DNA from: Polytrichum commune | Lineage: Eukaryota > Streptophyta > Polytrichopsida > Polytrichales > Polytrichaceae | Assembly: GCA_950295325.1 (NCBI GenBank) | Contig: OX485803.1 | Location: 13,456,001 to 13,520,000 of the forward strand | Length of the DNA: 64,000 bases | Reading direction: 5' to 3' | Shown here: one piece after another, positions 13,915 through 31,100 of the stretch | Numbering within the stretch: position 1 is the stretch's first letter | How the letters are laid out: each line of letters starts with the position of its first letter | The notes under the pieces: model-generated | What the model was told of the DNA's origin: nothing | Seen by the model: the letters and a program-made list of their open reading frames with translations, nothing else | Databases searched by the model: none | Position numbers and translations under genes: made by a program

Positions 13915-14349
13915 ATATTGGATTAGATCTAAGGTTAGATGGGTCTCAAATAGATACAACTTTTTTGACTAAGGGCCACTTCACACACGAGACTGAGAGC
14001 CCATGACCATTACACTTCAAGCACTCTCATTGGTGGAAAAGGCGGAGCCGCACCAAGTTCGCTTCTCACTACGGTTGAGGGACCAACGAAGTATGTGAAT
14101 GCAAGATGGATGTAAAGTCTACATGGATTCCTACGTGGCATCCAATGGATCATGTTTCAAGGTCACTTGGACTGTTTTTAAAAACCATCTCTTGGAGGTA
14201 GGCCTAACACAAAACCGGGAGACCATGGCATTCTGAACGCTCACAATCATTGATTTATTCTATTTTTATCATGTGTGAGGACCTGCATGAATAGAAATTC
14301 GTTGAAATAGCATTTGGTTGATGATCTGGTCACATATGACTTCACACTA

Positions 14350-15676
14350 CAGTCTAACCTTGATAATGTCACACCATCCGTTTCACCAAAAAGAGTGATA
14401 TAAACAAGGTGTGACATATTTGATAATGTCACATTTTGAAGATTTGTGCATAATGTGATATTATCAAAAAAATAGGTAGAAAATCAAAATGAAATTATAA
14501 TGTAAAAAAGAAAATAACAAATACGAGACTTCAATGTTTTTGAATGTAAAATCTAATTCAAAATTGTGAATAACAAGAAGAGCACATCATAATGTGTCAT
14601 TAAGATCAGGTAAAGACCTCTCACTAGAGACAAAGAAGCTTCTAATGTCACATTGTTTTGTTGATGTTAAATGTGCAACACCAATTCTAATGAGTTTGTC
14701 ATGGATTTTTCCCATTCCTAACAACTCCAGAGTGTTGAAAATCTGAGAACCTTGACTAGCCATAAAATTCAAAACATCTTTAGCATATTTTTGTGCATCG
14801 CTAGCTTCACTACTTTAGACTCATCATCACTGCTATCAACAATCAATGGGTCTACTTCCATGGAATCAAGAACTTGTTCCCCATCTTGCACTAATTGCAC
14901 AAGCTCCTCAGTAGAATATTCCACCTCAAAATCATCTTCACCCTAAACATGCATGTGATGGCATTGGCGTCTTCCACACGCAAGACCTATCTGCTCACTC
15001 CCAATTTCCGTGTTCCCATATATGAGAGAAAGCCAAAAACAGAGCCGAGAAGGTTATCTCCAAAACTAGGAAATGAATTAGATGGGCGCCCAAACTAAAT
15101 AACCAGTGATAAACAACCCTCTAACTTAGTTTACAAATTCTGCTAAACAAAATTGGGGATCTCCCTCTACTTCCCAAATGTGAGTACCTTCCAAAAACCC
15201 CAATTCTAGCTCCGTGAAGCAAAATTCCTTGGTTTCTTCTTCTTCTTCTTGTGCCCACATGCGTGAACACCGTGAAAAGACACACAGTTAAACACATGTG
15301 ACGGAAGGTGGGGTGCATAGAGGCCGAGAAGTCTTGATAGCGCCATGAAAAGACAACACCTTTGAGTGCCGTGTATAGACAACACCGTTTAGGGTTGGTG
15401 CACGATCAAGTTCCAAGAATAACATTGCATTTATCACAAGGGCGGCGCATGACCCTTTCGGCTACTACAATCTGTCCATCCAACCATCACATACAATCCA
15501 TCCATACTTGGTATTATCACATTTACACTACGGATTTTGGAAAAAAATAGTGACATTACCAAGGGTGATAGGGATAATAACGAGGGATTTTTACACTATG
15601 AAAATCGGTTTCAAACTTTTAGGTGACAATATCAAGGTGTTCTATTAACAAGGGTGACATTATCAAGGTTAGACTG
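14350..15676 (-). mobile_element. pogo/Emigrant-like Tc1-mariner element, degenerate, nested
   Basis: Inverted ends CAGTCTAACCTTGATAATG are flanked by TA on both sides (14,348-14,349 and 15,677-15,678). The CAGT..AACCT start and TA target resemble pogo-type plant elements of the Emigrant/Lemi1 group. The minus strand retains a decayed frame at about 14,587-14,945. It encodes an acidic stretch followed by a C-terminal tail with QCDIRSFF, which fits the PCNA-binding PIP-box pattern known from pogo transposases. No intact catalytic domain remains. Confidence 0.72.
14587..14945 (-). pseudogene. Remnant C-terminus of a pogo-like transposase
   Basis: Read on the minus strand, an acidic stretch (segments such as STEELVQLVQDGEQ and DSSDDES) is followed, after a frame change, by about 60 residues ending just past STKQCDIRSFF. 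An acidic linker and a terminal QxxIxxFF motif are the expected C-terminal layout of pogo-family transposases. The position inside matched CAGT ends supports this. The upstream part of the element shows no recognisable CENP-B or DDE coding sequence, so this is a fragment. The PIP-box reading rests on eight residues and is moderately secure. Confidence 0.5.
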
Positions 15677-15784
15677 TACATTGAGGTGTCTTGGGACAAC
15701 CTTTGGACACTTTCTTTTGGGCTCTCACAATTTCGTGGTCACAACTCTCGGCTCATGTGTGGAGCGGCCCTAAGTCCACCTCTC

Positions 15785-16490
15785 CTAGGATACAAAACAC
15801 GCGATTATAAGATGATTAGCACATCCAAATTGAGGCCATAGCCACTTCCCCCATGATTTTCAAAGCTTGTATGAAACTATAACTCATCATAAAAATGAAG
15901 AATCTCGTGCTCATTAAATGGTCATATAGAAGACCCTCTGCCCCTCCCAATCATGTTGACCGAATAAAATGATATGTTCATCATATTTTGAACATGCAAT
16001 CCAATCTCGTTAGACACCCGTCTTTTTGAAAAGCCGTCCTTGGAGCCGCACCAAAGCATGCACCAATCAAAATATAGGAAGTGGACTCCTAATAAGAAAA
16101 GAAACCAAATAAGGGTTGTCTACCTCACTTGAAAGGTAGAGATTAGGCCCACTTCATATACCTAACCTTAAATTGACAATCTTGGTTAATGTATTTTATC
16201 TCACGGAATAAGTTGGGGTGTTGTTGCATTATGTGTTATAATGCACCATTCCTTCAGTATCCGGGGAGATTTTTGGGCATATTCGGTCAAAATCCTAGTG
16301 TTTCCAACATGTTACATGTCATGACCTTTCAGTATTCTTCATTAATTTGAAGTATATTCCATAGATTCCTCTAAAATGATGGGTATTTTGTCCTGAAGGC
16401 TTGATCTTCAGTCGGTTCTTTCTCAAACTCAACCGGTTCATCTGTAACTAGTGGTCAATTCTCCCCATTCATTGTGTGTCCTTCATTCAT
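15785..16490. repeat. Dispersed repeat family copy (composite)
   Basis: This copy shares blocks with 28,650-29,130, 43,855-44,480, 45,880-46,470 (inverted), 59,365-59,530 and 63,770-63,945. Diagnostic blocks are the CATATTTTGAACATGC-type segment, the GGTCAAAATCCTAGTG segment and the CAACCGGTTCATCTGTAAC segment. It is non-coding and the termini are not defined. Confidence 0.6.
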
Positions 16491-16537
16491 TCATTCAACA
16501 AGGACACACAATGAATGGGGAGAATTGACCACTAGTT
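16446..16537. repeat. Perfect 38-bp-arm hairpin
   Basis: The arm 16,446-16,483 (starts AACTAGTGGTCAATTCTCC) is exactly complementary to 16,500-16,537, with a 16-nt loop. It sits at the end of the dispersed repeat copy. Transcribed RNA would fold into a stable stem. Confidence 0.9.
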
Positions 16538-16539
16538 GT

Positions 16540-18000
16540 GTTTCTTGTGCTTTCCACATGTGAGAAACATCTCAAATCCTTGTTGAAGGTTTCATGAAGG
16601 TTTTCCAACCAATGTTACCAAAGTGTTTTACCAGTTTCACGAACCTTCTAAATTAGGTCACGATTCTTCTAAATGAACTTGACTTGTGGTACGGTGCCTT
16701 AATTTCATGATAGTGGACCTTTATCTCTAGCAACTTCATGAATCTTTTCACACTACGTGGTTTTCGTATTCTCAACTACTCGCATCCTTGTTTCGCATAC
16801 TTTGCCTTCTCATTGTTCATTGGTTCCCCTTTGTTCAATGTTTACCTTGAATCATCTAGCCTTGATGTCAATTTTTCTTTGGTCTTTCATTACAATGCCT
16901 CAAAGCCAAAAGCAAGCAGTGCCGGTTCTTCTTTGGTCTTTGATTATTGTAAATTGAAGCAAGTAGCACAAACCCAATGTAGTTGCAGTGCGCAAACTTG
17001 TGACTTTGAGAGTGTAGTGTGGTTGTGGATTTGATTGTGGCAAGAGTGTTGGTCCAAGGTTTGATATGAGAGGTTGATCAATCTACCTACCATGACAATA
17101 TTTGTTCACTTAATCATAAGAAATGTCATCCCAAAAGTTACCATGGTGACCCCCCCCCCCAAAAAAACCTTATGACACTAAATATCATATTTGGTGCAGT
17201 TAGTATGCACACCGAAGAATATGATATAACTTAGTTGGTAAAAATTGATGATGTTGGTAAAAATTTATAGCAACACATAACTTTGAATGGTAACCTACAC
17301 TAACTAGACAAAACAATGTAGATGTGATGTTCTTTGGCTAAAAGCAAACAAAAAAAACCCCCAAACTGGTGGGAGCTGTCAGCTAGCTATGCCCACTGGT
17401 AGGTGTGGGCATGGCACAAGTCTTCATTACTTTGAAAATATGAATTTATTTAATGGGATTTTGGGACTTTTGCATTTACTCTAGAAAAAATGCATATTGA
17501 TTATTCACTTCTTAAAATAACAAGCTATAACAACCCTCTTTAGTACTTGTGATCAGTCAATGTTCTTTAACATTCTATAGAATCAAAAGGTAGAAATGAG
17601 AATGGAATACTTAACAGATAATATATTTATAATATGGGATCCTAGAACTAGTTTGGAGAGCTTCTTATTGATTGGGATTTATGATTAGAATGACTGATAT
17701 GGAGATGAATAAATACCAATATTACACCTTCTTTGGCGCAAAATAAGAAAAACAAGGTACTAACCGGAGACTATGTACATATATATGTTGTTTGTATATA
17801 TTATATAATAAAAAAACAAAAACATGGTTTTTTAGTCCAAGGGGTCACACGTTCTAGTAGATATTATCCTGATAACAAATCAATCTTAAACATCAAATGT
17901 AAGGTGATGAAGTCCAAATCCAAACATTGAAGTAGCGTTATTTTACAATTATCACATTATGAAGATTTGAAATTTGAAAAACACAAACCCAAATCACAAT
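16540..18000. other. Spacer
   Basis: AT-rich spacer with a C-run at about 17,149-17,160. No gene, RNA or bounded repeat is recognised. Confidence 0.45.
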
Positions 18001-18979
18001 TGGAACCGGACTTAAGGTGGGTTCACCCCAAGGTCCAAGACCAAAGAAGCTCCAAAATTGAGCAATCCTAGTCATCCAAAGCAAGAAGTGGGACCCTAAG
18101 AGTTTACATAACTAGGGTACGGGTCCCAAGCATGGAAGAAAATGAAGTGGTGCTGATGTGCATCGCTCTCCCCTAAAATCTCAATGGTCCCCACTCAAGA
18201 AAATACGCCTCCTAAGTACGATGAGGAACCAAAGGATCTAAGCTCGAGTCCAAAAATAGGGTCCAATTAAATTAAGTTTCGAACTCAAGTTTCTTGGACC
18301 GGGACCCTAATAATGCTTCTCCACCCTTGAAATATAGCTTGAGTTCGTGCTTAACTCACTCCAAACCTCATATATAAAGAGGAAAAAAATGAACTTGAAA
18401 GGCTTGCCAAGTGATGATGTTGTGGATCTCACTAGGGCAAGTTGGACTAGTGTAGTACATAGATGAGCGACACGTGGCATGTAGGACGGGTCTCCATTCT
18501 AGGACGGGCCGGCCCGCCCGCCCACTCACTCCCGTTGCCGTCCCGTTGCCTCCCTCTCTTCGTATGTAAATGGTAACTTTAAAGGCGCGTGAAAGACGCC
18601 ACCAAAGTCAGCCAATGCAATTGATTCCACACCAACACCACAAAGAGAGAGGAAGAGACGAGACCATGAGAAGGACAGAGGGAGGGAGGGAGAAAGAAAG
18701 AAAGAAAGCTTATTAGCTAGCTGGAAGGGGATGTTGAGTCCAGAGCTTACTTGCGAAGGAAGTAGTCAAACGTACCACCATAGCCATGACCACCAGGGTT
18801 TGCATTCCTAGGGTTCGCATGCTCACCACCTCTCCGCTTCGTCGCCCATCACGGCAATTCTTCTCTTAGAGATTCGCCACCCTCCTCCTCTCAGCCCGAT
18901 GACAGAATTTCGGAGACTTTGGCTCCTCTTTCCGCCCTCTTGCGACAAACCCTCGTTTGGCGAACAAACCCTCCCATTG

Positions 18980-19078
18980 TATAGATATATATAGAGTTTT
19001 TTTACATATATATGTATATATATATATATATACGTATATGTAGAGAGAGAGAGAGAGTGTGTGAGTGAGTGAGAGAGC
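18980..19078. repeat. TA/GA/GT microsatellites upstream of IRE1
   Basis: A run of (TA)n, interrupted, is followed by (GA)n and a GTGTGAGTGAGTGAGAGA tract. It lies 120-220 bp before the IRE1 ATG, probably in the promoter or 5' UTR. A separate GGGA/GAAA tract lies at 18,678-18,708. Confidence 0.85.
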
Positions 19079-19199
19079 CTTGGATGTTGTAGCGCGGAGA
19101 GGTTTGCGCCAGTTTTTGACGAGGAAGAGAAGAGCTTCTCTGTCTCCTGTCTAGTCGGAGGTGCTTGCTGGTTTTGGGAGGTTTTGTTAGGAGAGTTTA

Positions 19200-24273
<5,074 letters not shown>

Positions 24274-25459
24274 GTGTAAAATATCTTGTACATCTCATGT
24301 TGCATATAAGATCTATGTGACAATGGCCTCATCTGCTGTCGACTATTTGAGATTGCAGAGACGGTGTTGAGAATTCTGTCCACACAAACCTTCATCAACC
24401 TCTGGTATGACCCAATCCTAGTCACACCAAGCTCAAGTGTGGATGTAAACTCTTTAGTGTCACATGTTTGCAACAAGATGTCCTTCAATTAGTCAAATTT
24501 GGGACCTTGCCTATTGTGGGTAATCACTTTTTTATTTGCTTAGAGCCATCTGTATCACTTGCAGGTGACATGTTATCGCTGCACTTGAATGAGCTTAACA
24601 ACTCGGCAATTGTGATCTTGTCGGCAACAACCTACTGGGACGAACTTTCAATTGCAAGTGAGTCTTCTTTCTTTTTATGAATAATAAGTTTTCTTCTATA
24701 TTGAGCTCAAAACATCACTTTTTACGTCACTTGTTTGCAGGGGAGCTGCTGAATATTGAGCTATTGACCAATTTTGTGTGCCCTTGCCCTCCAGCCTACT
24801 CTTCTGAACAGTGTGCATGTATACAGGAAGGAGCGATGGATGATATATATGTGATAATCACCAGAAGATATTCTCAGCACATTGCAGCTTCTTGTACAGC
24901 TATGTCACTCCTTGATTATAAGCCCTACCATAGCTCAAAGGTTGTGGGCCGGTCTAGGCCTATGGTCTACTGTACTACGCATCTTGCTTATGGAAAACCA
25001 TAGCAATTGTGCTTGCTGCTACCCATTGCTAGATTGTTCCAGTGTATACCACTCATTTCAATTGAAGCAGTGGTACCACTATCCAGGTTATATGGTACCA
25101 ACGCTTTGTGAGGATCTTATTTTCTTGTACAGGACTGAAATTCTTTGACAGATAAAAGTGCTTTTCTTTTTGCTCAGTTCTCATTCATTATTTGATATAC
25201 CTGCTTCAGTAAAATTTCTCCTCTGCTTCAAATGTGTTAAATAAACAGAACCAAAGCTTGAAATGGACATACTATTGTCACTACTCTGATGAGTACATTT
25301 CATCAGATCACAGCTCAGTTCAGTTTTCTAAACTAGTGCTTTTGGACGTATTAGATATACATGATTACCCACAACTAGATTCTCACATATGTGCTTGAGT
25401 TTAAAGTTTACCCTGTGAGTGTGAGCTGCTACTTGTGCAGTTGTGCAAGTCCAGAGATA
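24274..25459. other. IRE1 3' flank
   Basis: 3' UTR and spacer. No further gene or bounded repeat is seen. Confidence 0.5.
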
Positions 25460-27049
25460 CAGCGACTTCAAGAAATGAGTCTATGAGGGTATTTGATTTA
25501 GAAAAGTAACAACGTAGAGAGTATGAAGAATCAAAGCAATAAATTTTGAACATGAAAGTTTGAGAGCATGAAGTAACTGACAACCTCAAGAAAATTGAAA
25601 AGAAATTGCCACTAGATTAAAAAAATACATAGTGCCAAAGTTGACATGTACATAGACTCATTTTTTGAGGCGTTATAGAAAGAGTGGTCAAAATCTTGTC
25701 CACTTTCCACGAGCAGCCAAAACAGCTGCAATTCAATCTGGCATGCTAGCATACAATCTCTCACACTGCTCTGTAGTGATCGTCTTATAAGTCTCCTCCA
25801 CACACTACCATAATTGCAAAAGACCTACATGAGGAGTTGGATAGGAATTCAAACGATGTTTGAGAATTGCCCAAACATGTTCTATGGGATTTAGGTCTGG
25901 GGATTGAGCTGGCCACTCTAAAATAGTGAATGGTTGCTCTAAGAACCATTTCTGAACAATCTTTGCCTTATGTATAGGAGCATTATCATGTTGGAAAATG
26001 ACGTTATCGAGGTTCAAGTATCCTAATCTCTCTAAACTCAAGTACAAATCTCCATGCAAGATTGTAATATAGTCCTTTGCATTTATACGCCCATCCACCT
26101 TTTGTAAATCACCTACACCTCTTGCTGTCATACAACTCCGTAGCATCAAAGACCCTCCACCATGCTTCACTGTTTGCTTCACCGCACGATCAGGGAAGTT
26201 TTTTTGGTCATTGACCCAACACCAAGTCCTCCCATCCGCATTGAAACGATTTATCTTCGTTTCATCACTGAATACAACTCTCTTCCAATCCTCTATTGTC
26301 CACTCTTCATGAATTCTTGCAAATCGTAGCCTCTCTCGTACATTTTTATGTGACAAACAAGGCTTAGGAATCTTCTCACAGGCACTCAATCCAGCATCTC
26401 TCAAAGCAGACCGCAAAGTGTTATCACATAAACCCACTTCTCTACCCTCTCTCAACACTTTTGCTGCATGTATTGCCGTTTCCAGCCCTCCAACCGTGAC
26501 CAAACGCACAGCACGTCGTCTCTCTGAAGTGCTAAGAATCTTTGGAACACCTCGTTTTGGCAATTCTAAGTTACTACAATGTTTCTTCCTCACTCTATTC
26601 ACCGTACCTGTGAGAAACCCAATGACTTCGCAACCACTCTTGTACTCTTACCTTTCATCAAAAGAGCAACAATATCTCTCACTTTGTCTCCTGAAATTAG
26701 CTTCATCATGCCAATTCTAATTCCTATTCTCCACAATATGGTCCACAAGAAGGAAGAGAAGAGAAATCACAAAAAAATTCATCAAAAAACACAAATTTCT
26801 CTATGTTCTACACTCATGTGAAGTTGCTCCACAAGCCACCTCAAAAAATGAGTCTATAAGGGTACATGCACATTTGTGATCTTAACTCACAATGTAGATA
26901 TTATTTAGGCAAAGCACCATGTGGCATGTGTTAAGAGTGCATGAGGCACAATAGACCTTTTTGCTCGGCTTCATCCGCCTTAATGTTTCCCGGCTAGCCC
27001 CCATCAATGCTCCTTGATAGGGGCATTGACTCATTTCTTGAAGTCACTG
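25460..27049 (-). mobile_element. Tc1-like (DD34E) transposon, inactive
   Basis: The ends CAGCGACTTCAAGAAATGAG (left) and CAGTGACTTCAAGAAATGAG (right, inverted) are flanked by TA at 25,458-25,459 and 27,050-27,051. The element is 1,590 bp. A second pair of related motifs lies inside (25,649-25,670 and 26,839-26,862; core AAAAAATGAGTCTAT), each inverted relative to the nearer end. The single gene on the minus strand is a Tc1-type transposase, now broken. The CAGT start, TA target and DD34E spacing all point to Tc1 rather than the DD39D mariner-like group usual in plants. Confidence 0.92.
25688..26709 (-). pseudogene. Tc1-like DD34E transposase, frameshifted with two stops
   Basis: This was a cut-and-paste transposase of the Tc1 group. 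The largest intact frame (26,602-25,805) covers the DNA-binding remainder and DDE core. It shows VVFSDETKINRF (first Asp), FQHDNAPIHKAK (second Asp) and SPDLNPIEHVW (Glu), with exactly 34 residues between the second Asp and the Glu. Upstream, an ATG at 26,709 opens a helix-turn-helix-like segment (DKVRDIVALLMKGKSTRVV). It runs out of frame near 26,607-26,609, consistent with loss of one base. Downstream, an in-frame TAG (25,807-25,805) and TGA (25,735-25,733) interrupt the usual Tc1 C-terminus, which ends at the TGA at 25,690-25,688. The MPD-stop-IAAVLAARG context suggests CGA decayed to TGA. The copy cannot make full transposase. Confidence 0.9.
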
Positions 27050-27051
27050 TA

Positions 27052-27590
27052 TCTGCACAAACATGTTTTCTGCATTGTATAGATGTTTGCACAGTTGCAA
27101 TGACCTGCTAGGAGTGAAGTTACTTGTTGTGTAATGCAATCCACAAGCAACTAGCTGCTAACATATTACAACATATGTTCAACATATATATTCATATCTT
27201 CAAAAGCGCATATGAAAAACATACAAGCAATACTTTAGAGTTGATCCAAAACACATCAATTTTTACAATTTGTATATACTACCCTCCACCCCACCCAAAG
27301 ACCTATTGCTCTCAACTGAGTTACCAGCATTCCCAGAAGAGAATACTCTTCCACTGGCATTCTGAATCTCGAGTATTTGTCTTCATGAACAAAAGTTTGT
27401 TCGGGCATAGGGGTTTTCAACAACTAGTACTGGTTTGCATCCAAACTCAACTTTGCAAAACAGATTAACTTGGAGGCTGGTCTTCATAGACCAGGGGCCC
27501 GGGTTTCTTGACATACTGGGCGCCCGCCCGTTTTGGTCTTCCAATTACGGTGACTGATGGTCTCCACTGAGGAAGGCAAGTTATGCAAGG
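27052..27590. other. Spacer
   Basis: No gene, RNA or bounded repeat recognised. Confidence 0.45.
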
Positions 27591-27594
27591 GTTA

Positions 27595-28125
27595 TATTTT
27601 GGAGAAGTTATCTTCTTTCCCAGTCCCGGAATGTCACCTCAGGCGCCAAAATGTTGTGCAGTATCTGGTGTTTTGGCCACGACCACCCAAAAAGTGACGA
27701 TATAAGAATATGAGAATTTTTGTATAAAATACTACCAGCAGATGTATGATGGTTGTTTGCAGAAGAGTGGTTAACCCTAATTTCCTCAATCTGGGAGCAT
27801 CATGAAGTAGGCTGATTTTGGGAGCTATACTATAGTCGACAAATCTATGGGGTAAGATCTTGATAAGTCATCCTCTTCCCCGATTATGGAACATCACCTC
27901 GGGCGCCAAATGGTTATGGAGCTAATGGCATTTCAGTTTCAGCCACCTTCAGCTTCTGCCCAAGCTTCGAGCTCGTCAATAATGCCCAAAACAGTGATGA
28001 TATGACATACTCAGAGCCGGCGTAAGACGGATGTTTGCACAAGAGATGGAATTAGAGTGATAGTTAACCCTAATTTCTTCGAGCTAGGAGCATCATAAAG
28101 ATGTTTGATATTTGGAGCTGTACAG
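27595..28125. repeat. Two diverged tandem copies of a ~258-bp unit
   Basis: Units at about 27,595-27,840 and 27,853-28,125 share, in order, a TCTTTCCC/TCTTCCCC block, CACCTCRGGCGCCAAA, a GTGAYGATAT block, TTAACCCTAATTTC and GGGAGCATCAT/AGGAGCATCAT. They are non-coding. They lie just downstream of the cytochrome b561 stop. Confidence 0.7.
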
Positions 28126-28168
28126 ATTGACAAGTTGACGAAACCTCAGCTAGTTCTTGCCATTCGGC

Positions 28169-31100
28169 TCAAACAGACGAGCTGAGAGAATCCCTCTTCT
28201 TTTCGTTCAATGATTCTTTGCCTAATTTGCCTGTGGTATCAACAGGACTGCCCGCGTGATGCATCACGGGGCTGATGTTCTGAGGCCGCTTCAGCCACAT
28301 GGTCCACGTTATGATCTCAAGCACCATGCTCGTGCCGCCCAGCACGATGATGGCCGCAATGTAGGCGTCACGCCATTTGTTGCCGGCGTCAAGAATGTGG
28401 AGGCCCTCAAACACGTTTACGAGGATGAGGATGATGGTGGTGTAGCCCACAGTATGGTGAGACACATTCCAATATGGCCGGATCGCGTGCTGCTTGTTCG
28501 GCCTCCAGATCACAGCGAGCATCTGGTAATCCCAAGGTCAAACAAGAAAGATGGATTAGATGGAGAAAGGTATGGGCGATGTAGATAGATATAAATGTCG
28601 GCCCCTGAAGGAGCAAGCATGAATGAAGAGCCTCGTCGCCTGCAAGCTAAGGTACACAACCCTCTCGGTTGATGTTCTTATTTGAACACCTATACTAGAG
28701 TGGGATGTGGCTTGGTGTAGTTCCAAGAACGGATACCAATTGGACATGTTTTTTAAAACAAGTGGACTGGGTGCTCAAAATATGATAACTATTCTAGGCT
28801 CAATAGGTCAACATAATTGGGGGGACCTGTATGACCTTTCACTGAGCACAAGCATCGTCACTTCAATAGTGAACTAGATATTCATATGAGCTCCAAATAT
28901 TATGAAGGATGAGGCCGTGTCCGAGGAGATTCTTGGACATAATCGGTCAAGATCCTAGTGTTTCCAAGTCCAACCAGTTACATTGACATCCTGCGATTTT
29001 TGAAGAATATTCTATAATGTCATCTAAAATAATCTGTTCTTTTCCTAAAGTCTTGAACTTGAACCGGTCATTTCTCAATCTCAACCGATTCATCTGTAAG
29101 GAGAGGTCGGTTCTCCCCATTCGTTGCTTTGAGGATAACTCTATCAGGTGCTTTAGTGATCTGACTGACCTGGAAGGTGGCGAAGGCAAAGATGGCGATG
29201 CCAAGGTTGCGATGCTTGTAGAAGATTGCACCCTTGTTGTAGCTCTGGAGCTTCATGCCCAATCCCCAGCCTGCCACTCCCAGGATGTACCCTGTGCACT
29301 GACAACTCACATGCACGTAGAACCAGAGAGGATTGTTGGCGCCGCAGATTGGACGCAAGTATCGAGCTGCCATCACTCCCACAGGAAGCAAGAATCCCCA
29401 CGCCACGGCGTTAATTATACCGTGTCTCTGCTCACATCAACCAAAAAAAAGAAAGAGTCCACCAACAATTAACTTGGGCTTCAGAATTTATCAATCTCTA
29501 CCCATGCAGTGTAGACCATTAATCCCACAAGAACCCCAAATCCAGAAATCGACATTTGAAAGTGCGAACCATTTTCTGATCCAGAAACATAATGGTATGG
29601 CATCAATGGATTCCTCTGAATGCCCTCTTTTCAAGCATTTTGGTCCTCTTTGTGAAATAACGATTTACCAATTCATTAGAAGCTTCAGTAATGGTTCAGG
29701 GAAAAAAACTGTTCTCAAGGAAGAGTTGCCACCCCGGGTACTTGCCATTGTAACCATCCAGGGCAACCTAGAAACCCCAGATGAACCCAAAACCCCAAAA
29801 CCCAACCCACGGTGGCAACTATCTGATTTGAAGCTGCTAAATCGTTTAAAAGCATAAGCACTATCCTGGAGCTTTTGCATTCTCAGCATTTTTATGACTG
29901 ATTTCTAAGAAAGTTTGCGAAAAAAGAGGTGAAAATAAAGAACTAGGGGGTCTCGATTGTGACCCAGCTTCCTAGAGAATAAGTTGGTTCTAAGATGACA
30001 TGTGAAAATGAAAACTTTTTCTAATCCACACGAAAATATAAAGGGATTCCTCTCAATGCTCTCTTTATGAACACGTTGCTCCTCCTTGTGAAATAACAAA
30101 ATGATGAATTTATTAGAAGCGTCAGAAGTGATTAAGAGAAAATCCAAAAGTCGCCATTATTTGTTAGCATGCAGAGAGACCATAAACCCCAGAAGAACCA
30201 AAACCCCAGAAACCCAAGCCACTGCAGCTTATAGCGATGTATACTTGAGGAGGTTGCTACAAAGAGTCTTGGGAACATAAACAACTTGGTTACGAGTGCA
30301 TTTGGAGTTTTGTTTTTGGCAGCACTCACATTCTTCAGTTTTTGGTGCGGTAGCTCCACCTGCGAGGTAGCACCTGTGCTCAAGTTGATGGGCAACACAC
30401 TCTGGATGTTCTCGCCTGTGAAGCTGTGCGGGCCAGGAGAGTTGGAGGTCAGGTTCACGGATGATCCTCGGTTCCAAACATGGTTCATTTGGAGCGATTC
30501 GTTGGCGTTCAGGTTGAGAGTTGCGTAGATGGTCAGCTGCGTACCGAGAATCTCCGCGGAGGAGTTTGTGAAGTTGAGGGCGATGTGGCCTGGAGTGAGG
30601 GAGAATCCGGGACTCATCAATTCCATGCTCAGGTTGTATGTGTACACCACAGGGCCCTCCGTGGATTTGAAGGCTATTAAAGCTTGGCTCCCTATCATGG
30701 CTGCAGCCGTGGGGTTTATGCCCCACCCCACCCACCCTCCGCTGCTCGGTGCCGCATCTGCAATTACAATTACAGGAGCCAACAAATTACAAAATAGTCA
30801 TATGTATGTGATTAAGTGGTTTTGCAATAAAGGATCCAGCAACAATCAAAACTAAAATGCTTACAAAAACGGGGCAAGAATGGTTGGGAATGGATAAAAT
30901 TTTGGGGGATGGGGTACTACAAGGCGAGAGAAAAACAATTTCCTATTTGCCGAAGGGAGGACGCTTCACTTGCACGTGATGAACTTGAACCGACATGGAG
31001 ATGGCTGTGTGCATAGCGACTAGAAAAATGACTTCTAAGATGGGAAGTCGGTCATCGAAACACTGAGATGCTTGAGAATGGGAGTAGGGTAGTCATCAAG

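Larger units (their letters stand above)
13973..15770. mobile_element. PIF/Harbinger-like non-autonomous element, split by a nested insertion
   Basis: The left end GGGCCACTTCACACACGAG and the right end (inverted) GGGCCGCTCCACACATGAG form imperfect terminal repeats of about 40 bp. Both are flanked by TAA (13,970-13,972 and 15,771-15,773), the 3-bp target type of PIF/Harbinger elements. No transposase frame is visible. The element is interrupted at 14,350-15,676 by a separate element with TA duplication. Related copies at 39,901-40,325 (inverted) and 40,505-41,108 support the definition. Confidence 0.72.

Noticed and set aside
26418-26821. Plus-strand frames over the Tc1-like element
   Set aside because: They are antisense shadows of the transposase.
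27640-27935. LTR retrotransposon primer-binding site suggested by GGCGCCAAA
   Set aside because: No matching terminal repeat pair, polypurine tract or gag/pol coding sequence nearby.
28256-28588. Plus-strand frames over the b561 exons and introns
   Set aside because: Antisense shadows of the cytochrome b561 gene, whose four exons join in phase.
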